Origin: Lojkania enalia
Taxonomy: Eukaryota; Ascomycota; Dothideomycetes; Pleosporales
Assembly: GCA_010094045.1 (NCBI GenBank)
Contig: ML986626.1
Location: 62,001-126,000 of the forward strand
DNA: 64,000 bases
Direction: 5' to 3'
In this document: piece by piece, positions 20,541 to 31,629 of the stretch
Position numbering within the stretch: position 1 is the stretch's first letter
How the letters are laid out: the number at the start of each line of letters is the position of its first letter
Notes under the pieces: generated by a model
Told to the model about the DNA's origin: nothing
Database searches by the model: none
What the model saw: the letters and a program-made list of their open reading frames with translations, nothing else
Position numbers and translations under genes: made by a program

Positions 20541-22520
20541 CTAGTTTAGACGAAGCCTCTTACCCGGTGGTTCAAGGACCTTTTGGTCATGTACCTGAGG
20601 TGCCCAATTCGGCTTGTCCTTCTCCAATGGTGACTGCTCCGGGTCCTCGTTCTCTTTAGGGCCCGAAACATCATTGGTGGTCTTGCTTGAATGAAGAATC
20701 GAGCGGGGATGCTTGAGTGTCCAGGGTGCTTCGACCGAGAAAGAGAACACTTCGCGGTCGGACCTATGCCCTGCAACTTCCCTGACTTTTGCATCCTTGG
20801 CGTCATTTTTCGTGTCCTTCTCATCTTCAGAATGACTGTCATGGGTGACATGCTTTCGTAAGGCTTCGTTCATGCGAGCTTCACGCTCCTTGGCCTTCCT
20901 GTCAGATATTGAGAAGAAGCTTGATCGTTCTGGAGCTGGTTTTTCTTTCTGGCCCCCCTTCTTCGATGATTCTTCCTCTTCACCCTCTGCCTCGCTAAAT
21001 CCCCACATTAACCCAAGCTCTCCTCTAGCTAAAGCTGTTAACCAGAGACTACCCAAGACGCCAGGCACAAGGTAGAGTAGCGCTGGTTGAGCATGTCCCC
21101 AAAAGTGCATAACTCCCAGTGTTGCTAGCATACCCACAACATATCCAATGAGGCTTGCCGTGAAATATATTTTCGGGAAGGTGAAGGGCGCTTCACACTT
21201 GCTGTCCTGTGAGGTGGAGAACAGCGGACGGCCAGTGAGCGAGTGCGTCCAGAAATGATCGCTCCATCGCCCCGCAAGTGAGAAATATTTTGGCTTGACC
21301 ACTTGTAATTCACCCTCTGCTTCATCCAGTTGAACATGTTTCTGACGGCGTAGGTAGAACAGGAAAAGATCGAAACGAAGGGCAAGACCGATCATGATAC
21401 CAGGGAGAACAACATCGCCGAGACCAAGCATAGCATGAGATGGTGGTGCATCAGCGACTTGAGGACGCGGAAAAACGAGCTTTATGGGAATATCAAGCGA
21501 CTTGGCAACTATGACCATCATAGGCCTATAGCTGTTAGCGTGCTGCCAGAACATTATGCGGTAGATTAGAAACGCGGTATAAGATCTAGAGAATGCGCTT
21601 TCCGCCGTCAGAAAAGGGAGTACTTACGTGAAGAATACGAAATAGATATCATAGAAGAAGAGTGCGCCCAGAATCAAGCTACCTGTCCCGAAAGTAGTCG
21701 GCGACATGAATTGGAGAGCATTGTATGAAAAGCCAAAGCCCATTAGATTAGTCAAGAACCATGGCTTGTCTACGAAATTGAAGTACGCTACCGTTGCAAC
21801 GGCAGCGAGGAACCCGAAAACTCCATGAGGCCCGATTCGCACTTTGCCCGCGAATATGCGGTGAATATAAATACGAAGCGTCCACTTGTTGCCTGGCATC
21901 GCCCGATCCGACCAGATCATATTACGTAGGCCGACGGACAGAGGAATTCGTGCGAGGAAACCCGGAAGAGGTGATAGAATAGCCGGACTGTCCTTAGTTT
22001 CGCCAGTGCCAGGCATGGCCTTCTTTTGATGGGCATCAACGTGGTAAAGTACCCCTCTGAACGCATATCGACGCGGGAATATGAGCGAATGTCCAATGTC
22101 CAATACATCTGTAATCAACCTCGCAACCGAAAAGACGCCAAACAGGGCAAAGTAGGCATTGAGAATTTTGTTCAGCAAGGCGGGGTCCCCTAGCCACTTG
22201 ATAAGAAAGTAGAGGCCGGCGAGCGTAGTCCCAGCCAAGACTGGCATCAGTATCGCATCCACTGGAGATAGGCCCTCCATCTTATATTCTTCTTCCTCAT
22301 CGTCGTCTTCACTCTCTTCTATGGGGCGTGACCGCGTAGGTTTGCGCTTTTTCGGCTTGGCGGCAGAGGAAGGCCTCGTTAATGATGCGTGAGCACCGGC
22401 ATATATTGGGAAGAGTGCGGAGCCGAGTAGATGGATGTACGTCGGTATCATGGGCTGAATGAGGGAGAATTGGTAGGCTGCCTGCCCGAGCACGCGTGCG
22501 AGCAACGCTGGCTCCGTCAT
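20541..22520 (-). CDS. Signal peptide peptidase (intramembrane aspartyl protease, A22B)
   Basis: Signal peptide peptidase cuts signal-peptide remnants and tail-anchored proteins inside the ER membrane. The two exons (21628-22520, 20541-21525) encode about 625 residues. Multiple membrane segments are evident. The catalytic pair is present: YD in LGALFFYDIYFVFF (Asp about 291) and GLGD in HAMLGLGDVVLPG (Asp about 335), followed by a PALLYLVPG segment with the family PAL motif. An acidic-basic cytosolic loop (RPIEESEDDDEEEEYK) interrupts the N-terminal half. After the last membrane helix there is a long hydrophilic tail of roughly 170 residues rich in Lys, Glu and Ser, longer than in animal SPP. 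It matches the minor histocompatibility antigen H13/SPP family rather than presenilins. Confidence 0.93.
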
Positions 22521-23671
22521 GGTTGAACCGAGCGTCTCAACTGGGGTGGGCAGCGTCTAAACTGCGAAAATGAGAGGAGGTGGGAATCAGTAGAGAAGAT
22601 GGCGGTGGCGGAACCCCAACCCATTGAGCATGTTTGTGCTGTTGTCTCTTTGCGATGAAGGTGCCCGGACCACCAGACCCTTGTTCTGCGGTTCCAGAAC
22701 CCCTCCCATCTTCTCCACCATGAGACGAAATATCATTGGGACCTATAAAGAATCCCAACCCGCTTTTCGCTTATCGCAAGTTATATCTCCCTTATATTAT
22801 CCTCCTTGTTTCTTGAATCTCGAATGTTCTTAAAAGAAAGTCTCCTGACATTCGCACTACTACATCTTTTCAAGCCATATACTTTGATGTATAGATAGTT
22901 TCTATGTATTTACATATAGTAGCATAGCTAAATGTAATGAAGCGTCGAATTGGAATGACGGCTTTTTAACAGAGCTCTAAGCTCTAAGCTATGGACACCC
23001 ATCATGTAAGATGCAAGGGATCAGTTGTTCTAAGTAGCGAGTGATGAATCATAATTGTGCTTGTGGCTACAGATATGGCTCGTTTGGGGCTGCCTCCGGC
23101 TTTGCAGTACTTCTCACTCATTGCTACAACAGGACCTAAGCTTGTATTAAATCCGGCCTACATTCGATATTCAAACCCAGTTATACGTCAAACTTTGTGG
23201 TGTTGAATTGCTGCGCTGTTATCTACCCGGATATGCTAGTCTTAATCCGAATGTCCTCCCAAATAAAGGCTTAATTTACAGCAACACAATAAATACATCC
23301 AAGGACCAAATTACTAACGTGTACGTCATAAAGGTGTCATATACGGGATATCGCGACGAAAGACAATTAAAAGGCTGATGTGTAAGAAAACTGAAGGGCC
23401 CCACCAAATTTGAGAGAATAAGTCGAATTGCTCCAGCGCTTTCGAGTCAGTCTAAGTGTTGACGCCACTTCCTAAAATAAACGAAGTGGAATAAACGTCA
23501 TGTTACTCCCGGATGAAAAAGCCGAACCAGGATACGAGGAAAAGTGGGCGGATAGGCCGGCTGTCCGTGAGCTATGAAATGTGCGGGAGGCTGTTGCGGA
23601 ACGCTAATAGGACAAACGAGAAATCCGAGCGGTGAAAATGTATCATGGTACATACAAGGGATGGCTAACCT
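22521..23671. other. Intergenic region upstream of signal peptide peptidase
   Basis: About 1.15 kb with no supported gene. The left part is the SPP promoter and 5' leader. The remainder (about 22860-23640) is AT-rich and carries stops in all frames. Confidence 0.45.
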
Positions 23672-24925
23672 CTAGCATGGTGTAGGGACTCGGTGCATGC
23701 CCCCGTCTGGTATATTTATGTCGCGCACAAGGTCGAATGAGAGGCCTTCGACGATAACTCTCTTTTGAGACTCGATGAGTACGTCATGCACATTTGTTAT
23801 CGCCTGTCCCTCAAAAGGCGATATCGCTGTCAGGACTTTGTGAGAATTCAGATGCGGCGATACTGTGGCAAGAATCCTATTCTTAATTTGGGGTTTCATG
23901 CCAGTTGGGGCCTTGTATTCAAAATAGGAATTGGTCGAGCTGGAGGAGAATGACGGTGCTGATGATGCTGTGAGCTGAGGATGCGCGGAAGTGGTGAAAG
24001 AAATATCCTCGTCCTCAAGTGAAATGTGTTGAGACTTGTATGATATATTCTTATGTGCCGGTGGCGCCGGGAATGAGAAGCCCTGGGGTTCCGAGAGTTG
24101 TTCCCCATTATCGGATGGTGCGGAAGAGACAAGGAACGAACCATTACTGGAGTTTTCATAGTAACTAAGAATCGATGGAGTCTCATTACTCGTCTTGGCG
24201 GCGGTCCTAGGCACATCGATTGAAGGTATTGGCGGGACTTCGTCATCTGTCTCGTCATCGGTTGAGCTCCATGCAGAAAACGCACTACGAAGAGGCGGCC
24301 TGATCGGGGGAATTTGTAGTATAAACGGCATCTCTACCGGCCGTTTGGTGAACTTTGCCGGCGAACGGGGAGAAGCTGGAAATGTAAAATCTGGGCAGGA
24401 ACGGGGAGAGATTGGGCTGGGCACGCCTTTGTATGAGGGTATCGATTTTAACTGCGACTGGGTGAACTTGGCAAGATTTGCAGAATAGTCTCCTAATTGG
24501 TTGCTCGGGTAAGTAGTAGGTGATGAAAGTTCGCCAATGGGGACCTGGACTGGAGCAACCACTGTTGAGGTACTGCCATCAGTAGTATTTGAGGGTATCC
24601 GGGCATGACAAGTACTTCTGTTATCAGTCACCGCCCACTGCTCATTATGAAGTCCTGCCGCGCCTGAGGCTTGATAAAGATATCGTATATGGTCCTTGGG
24701 TCTGTAAGTTGTCGTATCATGGTCGGATCGATTGCGACGGCCACGATTTGGAACCGAGGGACCACGACTGCGTACGGCTGCGCGACCTTCGGCTAGGATT
24801 AATTTTGCTTCCGCTGTGGAGCATCCCAGGGCTTCCATAATAGGTATTGAATTACTCCGTTTTCTATGTGTCTTGGGTCGCGGGCTGGAGGCCCTTGGTG
24901 ATGGCGAAGAATGCCGTTTTTCCAT
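23672..24925 (-). CDS. Disordered fungal protein of unknown function (417 aa)
   Basis: This is a single-exon frame of 417 codons starting at a real ATG. I do not recognise a named domain. The N-terminus is basic and Ser/Pro/Arg-rich (MEKRHSSPSPRASSPRPKTH), followed by MEALGCSTAEAKLILAEGR, which may be a short UBA-like helix bundle. A conserved-looking centre reads MPFILQIPPIRPPLRSAFSAWSSTDDETDDEVPPIP, and the end reads VIVEGLSFDLVRDINIPDGGMHRVPTPC. Ser-Pro-rich composition and acidic motifs suggest a phosphorylated regulatory protein, but that is inference. No membrane segment is present. Confidence 0.75.
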   Translation of the reverse strand: MEKRHSSPSPRASSPRPKTHRKRSNSIPIMEALGCSTAEAKLILAEGRAAVRSRGPSVPNRGRRNRSDHDTTTYRPKDHIRYLYQASGAAGLHNEQWAVTDNRSTCHARIPSNTTDGSTSTVVAPVQVPIGELSSPTTYPSNQLGDYSANLAKFTQSQLKSIPSYKGVPSPISPRSCPDFTFPASPRSPAKFTKRPVEMPFILQIPPIRPPLRSAFSAWSSTDDETDDEVPPIPSIDVPRTAAKTSNETPSILSYYENSSNGSFLVSSAPSDNGEQLSEPQGFSFPAPPAHKNISYKSQHISLEDEDISFTTSAHPQLTASSAPSFSSSSTNSYFEYKAPTGMKPQIKNRILATVSPHLNSHKVLTAISPFEGQAITNVHDVLIESQKRVIVEGLSFDLVRDINIPDGGMHRVPTPC

Positions 24926-25269
24926 CTCGAAGCGGATCAGTTATCGATCGGTGACCATGGCGGGGGACAGCGGCACACAATGCTTCGAATCGACAACAAG
25001 GGCCAGGAATCGCTCGATGTTTTAAAGGAACGGAGAGGTTAGGGTTCTGCGGGGAGAAAAGTAAAAAAGAGCAAGGCCGAGTGAGGTATACGAGGCTGTT
25101 AAGATCGAAAAACGTCCCGGTCAAAACGGATGCTTAGATGACAAAGTGGGCCTCAAGTTAATGTTTCCGCTCATCTAGTCTCCTGAAATAGAATGATAGA
25201 CAAGGCCACCCAATGTTCCGGCAGGAAAAAGCAGGAGCACATGACGTGAATGGGGTTTGACCAAAGCCT

Positions 25270-25293
25270 GGCCGACCGTCAACGCGGTCGGCC
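25270..25293. repeat. Perfect 9-bp inverted repeat (hairpin)
   Basis: GGCCGACCG and its reverse complement CGGTCGGCC flank a 6-nt spacer. It is GC-rich compared with its surroundings. It could be a dyad binding site for a Zn(II)2Cys6 factor (CGG-type half-sites) or simply chance. Confidence 0.7.
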
Positions 25294-26290
25294 TTGAACA
25301 AGCTTGGAAAAGTGCCAGCAAACGCCACAGGGGTGCTTCGCCCGGCGGAGTGATGTCGTTCACTCCCTTCTACCGGGACCCGCTAGCGTTTCGAGAGAAG
25401 CTGGCCAATTGCCACCTGCAGTGGTTTTCTCCTTTCGTGTCCGGCTATAGACGCCGTGGCAACATGAGGGGTATTTTGCGTAACGAATATGATAAGTGCA
25501 GTCGCGGCCCCTCGTACGACGGAGCATCCAGCTGACTCTAACGGAATTTCACGATGCTGGTGGATGGCATAGTTCGCTGTTGACGGTCTAGTTCGAGCGT
25601 ATCAGCACGCGAGGCAGCCTGGCCAGAGTGGGTTCTGGCTGATCCGCAGTGATCACCAAAATCCTTGCTGGTTGTGCGTGTCCATGTTTCTCCAATGCCT
25701 GATCAGCCCTGCCACCACAGCTATCAATAATGAAATGCCTGCGGAATGGTCTCTATGAATGGACGCAGGCAGCAGTTGCAAAATTGCAGTGAATTGATCA
25801 GCACGGAGATGTGCCCAGGGCGCTGGCCGCCTACAGACACCGCGGAGGGCCGATGACGCTGATTATGAGTCTTGAGATGGGACGAGGAGCCTAGGATGTT
25901 TCGATCGCGATGCAAAAATGGGTAAGGACCCAGCAATTTTGCTGCACCAGCGGGTCAGTGCATGCGCGTACGATAAGCGATCAGAGCGACGCAGGCCACC
26001 ACCTGGCTGTACGTATTCAGGAACAGGCGGCAATTGAGTTGCCCCTAATACGAAGATTCAGCGAAGGCGCGGCGCTGGATACCGTACAAACCCCATCTCC
26101 GAGGCGGGCGTGGTCCGGGAGGGGGGAAACGAGACGGGCCGGTGCATATTGGAGCTGTGAGCGTTCTGAACCTGGGGAGAGGCGGCGCTTGGAAACCAAG
26201 GTTCTTGTGGGTTTGCGGACAGCCATCCAAGGACCAATGGCCGTCCGAGCGCGCCGTTTTCTCAAGGCTGCCCAAGACTCGCTATCCGTT

Positions 26291-26318
26291 GTCTGCCGTC
26301 TGCCGTCTGCCATCTGCC
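26291..26318 (+). repeat. Four tandem 7-bp units
   Basis: GTCTGCC occurs three times in direct succession, followed by ATCTGCC. The array is non-coding and has no assigned role. Confidence 0.85.
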
Positions 26319-27267
26319 CATCCTCAGTCCTTTTCGCCCATGTTCCCCAACGCCGCCCAAGACGCTTCGGAATTTGCCTGGCTCATCTGCACCATCGCTA
26401 ACACCTTTGCTGGACTCTTCTCCGGCAAGTATCCCTCCGAAGGCCCTAGATCGCCATTCAACTGCGCCCAGGCTGAGACACCAGATACCCTCGCTTACCC
26501 GGTCGCTCTCCGTTTTGCCTGAACATCTACAGTAATTACATAGTAGCCTGGTCGCTGCTGCTGCCATAGCTAACTGAGGGTTGGGTTCGCCAGCGGAAGC
26601 AGCGGCATTTTCTCGTGACCGTGCTGTGACCTTGGAACCATCGCTGATCCCTGTCTTCACAGTCCTAAGGGAAAAAAGGGGCCCTGTTGATCACATTCCT
26701 ACTTCTGGAAGATCCGGCGCGCATTGTCGTCTTGTCCTAGCCATATTTCTCTTACCATGCGGATCCATGCGACAGACGAAGCGTGGACATTACCACGAGC
26801 ACCCACGTCTTTGCTTAGGACCTTCGAAGCGCACTAGAGACCGCCATACCAGTAATGGATTTATGATAACACCGTTCACGTTTCCTACGCTAGTCGTCGA
26901 TTTGTTTTCATGCATCTTTCCTGATTGCCTACATCGCCGCCCATACGCGCTTACTTCTTTCTGTATTTTCATCAGCAATAGTCAATATTATGCGCCTTCT
27001 ATTTCACGAGACATGTGCCTGCAAGACTCGAACCTTGGCATATGAGTAGCTTCGAGAAGTATGCAGCAATGACAGCCCACAAATGTGTAACCTACGCGGC
27101 CCTCCTCGTCTCCTCTTCTTACAAGAACTTCGTCATAATATACCAGCATAACCTTCCTCAACCCTCGTTTATCTCCTACAATGCTCCACCAAGTGTAAAA
27201 TCATCTACATTGCTTTTTGCCTCCTGAGATCCCTCTTCTTGGTTAATATCTTTATCGACTCGATAGC

Positions 27268-28503
27268 ATGCGAACCAATCGCGCAGCCAGCAAGCACAAG
27301 CTATTCCTTGCACTGCAGGCTGTCCTCACCTTTCTAGCCACCTTTTTTGTTATCGCGCGCTTCATAGCAAAGCGTATGACATTCCGTAAATGGACGTGGG
27401 ATGACACCTTCTTAGCAACTGCGCTGGTAAGCAAACAGCAGCAAATCCATTAAGGAAACATAACTAATTACACAGGTTTTCCTTTATGTCGCTGTACCAG
27501 GTGCCATGTCCGCATGCGCTCTAGGTTACGTTTGGGATCGGGATCCTTCAGCAACGCCAGAAGAGTTGATGCCCACCTTGATCGTAAGGCGTGGCCCCTC
27601 ACACACCTTGTGCGACCTTGCTTATCCGCGTCCCCAGCTCCTTTGGGCCCTGCAGTTTCCGCATGCAATTTGCTTGATGTTTGTTCGATTGTCCATCTCG
27701 ATCCTCTTCATCCGCATTTTCTATACGCAATTGTATCCGCGGCTAAGATACACTGGTATACATGCCGGCCAAAGCTTGCGTACACTATTCTATCTATATC
27801 AACAAGCTAATACCATATAGCGTACTTGTGTATTGTTTGTACTCTCGCCTTAGCTCTAGTCGTCATCCTGGTAAACATGACCCGCTGTCGTCCACTGAAA
27901 TACAATTGGTCATTACCACTAGAAAATCCGAGATACTGTTACTCTGCGAAGCCTTACATTCTAGTCGCTAGAGCATCGGGTATGGTCGTCGACGGCGTGA
28001 CATGGTCCCTACCCCACTTTGTCGTCTGGAGATTGAGGCTCCCGCTAGTCCACAAGATGGCTATCACCACTATCTTTTTCCTAGGTTTGCTGTATTGTGT
28101 TTCAAACTTCTACCATCTCCTGTCGTCAGTTGACAAACATTATAGTAACATTATCATGGAAATATTCCGTATTAAATCACTCCTCCGCGACAAATTTATC
28201 GAGAATATAACCTACGATGCCGCAAACACCCTACTCTGGGCGGTAGCACGGCTGAGTACGGCAATAATTGTGGCCTGCTGCCCGCTGCTCCGTCCATTGT
28301 TCGAGAAACTAGTTCCAAAACGTTTGACGCGTATTGCTTCTCATGCAATACCCCAGAAGAAGCATCCTGGCATTCGCGTCACCACGAGGATCGAAGTTCA
28401 CAATGGTGCTCCGCGAATACAAACTTATTCTCATCAACATCTCCAGGAAACCGATCGTCCGACTTTTGATGTCGAATCCCACAATAGCTCAGCATCAACT
28501 TAG
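27268..28503 (+). CDS. Fungal rhodopsin-domain integral membrane protein
   Basis: The four exons (27268-27426, 27476-27583, 27638-27755, 27821-28503) encode about 355 residues. All three introns have standard GTAAGN or GTATAC donors and CAG/TAG acceptors, and they keep phase. The first helix is followed by RKWTWDDTFLATAL, the WDD motif that marks the fungal rhodopsin-domain family. Further helices follow: FLYVAVPGAMSACALGY, WALQFPHAICLMFVRLSISILFIRIFY, AYLCIVCTLALALVVILV and an HKMAITTIFFLGLLYCVS segment after the VWRLRLP motif. Seven helices are plausible. The C-terminus is hydrophilic and Ser/Thr/His-rich. The family includes many paralogues; ligand and function are unknown. Despite the name it lacks an obvious retinal Lys motif, so it should not be read as an opsin. 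Confidence 0.85.
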
Positions 28504-28865
28504 CCTCGCTTAGCTTGTCGATAGGTGTCTTTTGTTTCTCTGCGGATTCCCCATTTCAAAACAATGCCCAATCCAAATTCGGCTGGCCTTCTTGGATACG
28601 TGGTTACTTTCTGAGGCTCTATCCGTTAACCTGCTTAACGCATATGCAACGGAAGATTAACTAGACGTTGCATGTCCTTATTTATAGTACAATACCTTTT
28701 AGAGTCAACCGTGGCGTAGACAGGACGTCTATGGTTCCTGAAACTTTTGCCATGTTGCAATGTCGTCTCAATTAATTATAACTAGTCAAGTACAAAGACC
28801 TATAGCTATATCGCCTCTCCTCCTCCAATGATATGCTACAAGTTCATGAACTACTGTCATATGGG
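28504..28865. other. Convergent 3' region
   Basis: This gap separates the 3' ends of the rhodopsin-domain gene (plus) and the RCC1-repeat gene (minus). AT-rich; no gene seen. Confidence 0.5.
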
Positions 28866-30371
28866 CTATGCATCGGACTCCTCGCTCGACCCTCTCTCCA
28901 CAACCACCCAACTCGACCATCCTGCACATATAAGGCTCTTAACTTTCTTGTCCCTCAACATCTCCACCTCTGTAAAATTTTCCACGAACTCGGCACTACT
29001 TCCCAACCCTAACTGCCCACTCTCACCCTGCCCAGCTGCGAACACTGCTCGAAGCACTTTGTTTCTATCCCCATTCGCCTCAGCAGCGACAAGGACATGT
29101 CCGTGTCCTACCGCCACATCCGTGACTGTAGCCGGCCTCCCCTGAATACTAATATCTACCTGTTTCACAAACTCGTCGCCCTCGTCATCATCCTCACCCA
29201 GACCCAATTGCTCAGGCCTCGGATCATCAGGATGTCGCGGCATCCTGCCATCGCGCCTCATCACCGCCACTTCTCTCGCCCACTTCTCCGCATTCTCGGG
29301 CGACCAAGGCGTGTACCTCGGTGGCGGCGGCGGCAGATACATATCTTGGCCAATCTCTGGAATGAACAGATCGGCATCGCTAGACTGTGATTGTGGTTTG
29401 GACTTCGGTTTGAGGATGCGGAATTCGGAGTCGATGCCTGGGGGCGATTGGCCCCAGACAAAGAGCTCTCCATCCGCGCTCAGAGCGCCGGATAGGTAAC
29501 CCCCAGCTGCGATCTTCGCGATACGGGTCTCGGAGAGATAGGGGATGGGCGTTGGGAGTTCCGGGTTTTCGTTGGGCCGCCCGAGGCAGTTGGGGTAGCG
29601 CGGGTCGGGTGTCCAAGTGTAGACTTGGCCTGTTGCGGTCAGGGCGGTGAGTGTTGTTGCGCCGGAGACGAGTTGCGTGAGGTCTGGAACTGGACGGGAG
29701 GCTGATTTTAAGGAGACAGTGGGTTGGTCGGATGTTAGCCATGTTTTGAATGTGGATAGATCCTTGAATGTGAGAATGTAGCTGTTTTGTTCTTGGAGCA
29801 TATCCTGGACGATGGGTTTCCCGGTTGAGGTGGCTGTTAGCAGCATCTTGACCACGACAGTGATTTGAGCATCGCTGTGGATGGCGATGTGTTGGATGCG
29901 TGTATTATCGCGCTCGTTGTAGATCTCAACTGTAGGGACTTGGTTTTCTTGCTCCAGGTCTGAGGCGAAGAAGGTTATGCTCGACGGAGCTTGGGTTTGC
30001 AATATGGCTTTCAATCCATCGGCGAGGGGAGCACCGAACAGCCTTATTGTATTAGGATCCATGGCAGGATCAGTCGCTCTAGCAATTTGAGAGTCGTTTA
30101 GTCCCATGCCGTAATACTGGAAACTAGGCTGATCATCCTTGCTGGTTTCGAGAGCAACTGGCGAGCATTAAGGAAAAGGTCATGAATAATCGAGGTAGTG
30201 GAGGTACTTACTAATACTGTCGCACCATGATGTCCAAAGAACCTGGATATCACTGCCCTGGAGAACCTTTTCTGGTGCGAGAATCTTCTCCTTCGAGCCT
30301 AGTTCGTTCCTAGACGAAGATGGGGCGGCTAGTTGGGCGTGGCCGTTGAAACCGAAGACATAGAGGTCCAT
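28866..30371 (-). CDS. RCC1-repeat (beta-propeller) protein
   Basis: The two exons (30212-30371, 28866-30157) encode about 483 residues. The start MDLYVFGFNGHAQL is a first RCC1 blade. Further blades read TLTALTATGQVYTWTPD, IAAGGYLSGALSADGELFVWG, DVAVGHGHVLVAAE and FAAGQGESGQLGLG, ending with SLICAGWSSWVVVE. The total blade number is fewer than the seven of RCC1 itself, resembling yeast ATS1-like proteins of diverse role. The donor (GTAAGT at 30211) and the acceptor (CAG at 30158) are clear. A poly-A run lies just upstream of the ATG in the transcript. A longer frame upstream (MSPFDESSSSPLPS, then Lys) runs through that A tract in frame, so a longer N-terminus cannot be excluded. A partner GTPase cannot be inferred. 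Confidence 0.82.
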
Positions 30372-31221
30372 TACAAAACCTTTTTTTTTTTTTTTTTTCA
30401 TAGAAGGAAGTGGCGATGAGGAGCTCTCGTCGAAAGGAGACAATGGAACGTTGGGACGAAGAAAGCTAGGGGGAATGAATGTAGCTTGCGACGAACGCGA
30501 TTTGAGGGCTGGCGCCTCACAAGAGCGGAACTGGGCTGGGGGTCTAATTAAACGTTAGTACGTGCTACAAGGGCTTGCGGTGACCATTTTGTGCACTATT
30601 AGTGAGTGCTGCATGGTATCCTGATGCTTATCTTACAGCAGGGGAGAGTGCAAGTCGAATGTGCAGAACGGCCCCTTCCTGAGCGATCTTGGTGGGGTAC
30701 TACGCAGGGATTGGGCGAGGCATCCACTTTTGCGCTCTCCGAAGTTTCCACCGTTCCTTCATCATTCTTCATGTCGATTGGTTCAATTGCAAATATAGAT
30801 ATAACAAGTAAAGAGACACTTTTTATCTATTAGTACTCGTTGAGAGAAGTGGACAGAGATAATGTACATTATGACGTCCAAGCAGCGATATTACGGAGGT
30901 ATGATTTCGATTGATTCTAGAGTATGGGCTAAAGGCAAATCTAGATCGCCTCAAATACCCTAGAAGCCACTAATAATCCTAGATTACTTGGGAGAGCTCT
31001 CGATTTATGCATCATCTACTTTCGGGGAAGCTAATTGCCATGTCATTCCCAATCGTTGGAAGAACGAAAAGAGCGAGCCACTGGGGACATATCCAGCGTA
31101 CCTAGACTGCCATAGAGCGGCAAAAGAACCTAGAAAATTCAGTTAGCTAGCTCGATTCGCTTGGAATGGAATTCATACCTTCGATTGGGCCTAGCTCGCC
31201 AAATCCCAGAGCCTCGATAGC
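30372..31221. other. Intergenic region
   Basis: This holds the RCC1-gene promoter and about 600 bp without any supported gene, including short frames at 30606-30833 that lack domains. The 31140-31221 end is probably the 3' region of the small unknown gene. Confidence 0.45.
30381..30398. repeat. T18 (minus-strand A18) run at the RCC1-gene start
   Basis: Eighteen T residues on the plus strand lie about 10 nt 5' of the ATG at 30371 in the minus-strand gene. Read through, they would code for six Lys in a possible N-terminal extension. Such a run is length-variable. Confidence 0.9.
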
Positions 31222-31629
31222 TCATGGAGCGACAATAATCAGAACACCCAAGGCGATGACGGTACACATTACTGGGTGATCTCTCACAACCCCTTCGATT
31301 TCTCTGCGGCGCCCTATGCCCTGTCGAGCGCCTCCTTTAGGACCAGCTTCTGATTTGCAGCCTCCCCCAGCACTTACTCTATCTTCGCCAGCATCCACTC
31401 GGTCAGTTTTCGGTTCATCCATACTCTCCCACGATGTCATCCAGCATTTTTCCTTAGTTGTTTGCCACCATTCCCCTGCATTCATGATTGCAAGAGCAAC
31501 CTCTTGTGCAACTTCCTCAGCCGTGCAGGTGTCTCGTGCTAGAAGGCCTTTCTTTTCATTGATAGTCTCATATTCAGCCGAGTAGGAGCTGCCGAGGCAC
31601 TCAGCGATAGCTTCCAGGAAGATAGCCAT
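31222..31629 (-). CDS. Small tail-anchored protein of unknown function (135 aa)
   Basis: One exon of 136 codons from the ATG at 31629; an upstream in-frame TTG is not used. The protein begins MAIFLEAIAECLGSSYSAEYETINEKKGLLARDT, continues with an acidic and Trp-rich helix (GEWWQTTKEKCWMTSW), a Gly/Arg-rich linker, and ends with DHPVMCTVIALGVLIIVAP. The hydrophobic segment at the extreme C-terminus fits a tail anchor. I do not recognise a family. A single continuous frame, a plausible topology and a well-formed start support it being real, though short genes are uncertain. Confidence 0.5.
   Translation of the reverse strand: MAIFLEAIAECLGSSYSAEYETINEKKGLLARDTCTAEEVAQEVALAIMNAGEWWQTTKEKCWMTSWESMDEPKTDRVDAGEDRVSAGGGCKSEAGPKGGARQGIGRRREIEGVVRDHPVMCTVIALGVLIIVAP

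Larger units (their letters stand above)
24926..27267. other. Long intergenic region upstream of the rhodopsin-domain gene
   Basis: About 2.3 kb without a supported gene. The segment from about 25100 to 26700 is GC-richer than the flanks. A 60-codon ATG frame begins at 26340 (MFPNAAQDASEFAWLICTI), but neither splicing nor family supports it. The stretch also holds the 25270-25293 inverted repeat and the 26291-26318 tandem repeat listed separately. The promoter of the next gene lies near 27100-27267. Confidence 0.4.

Noticed and set aside
26340..26522. 60-codon ATG frame MFPNAAQDASEFAWL
   Set aside because: Possible first exon, but no donor leads to a recognisable second exon, and the real rhodopsin-domain start lies at 27268.
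26990..27050. GGTTCGAGTCT on the minus strand, similar to a tRNA B box
   Set aside because: No A box, paired acceptor stem or anticodon arm can be drawn around it.
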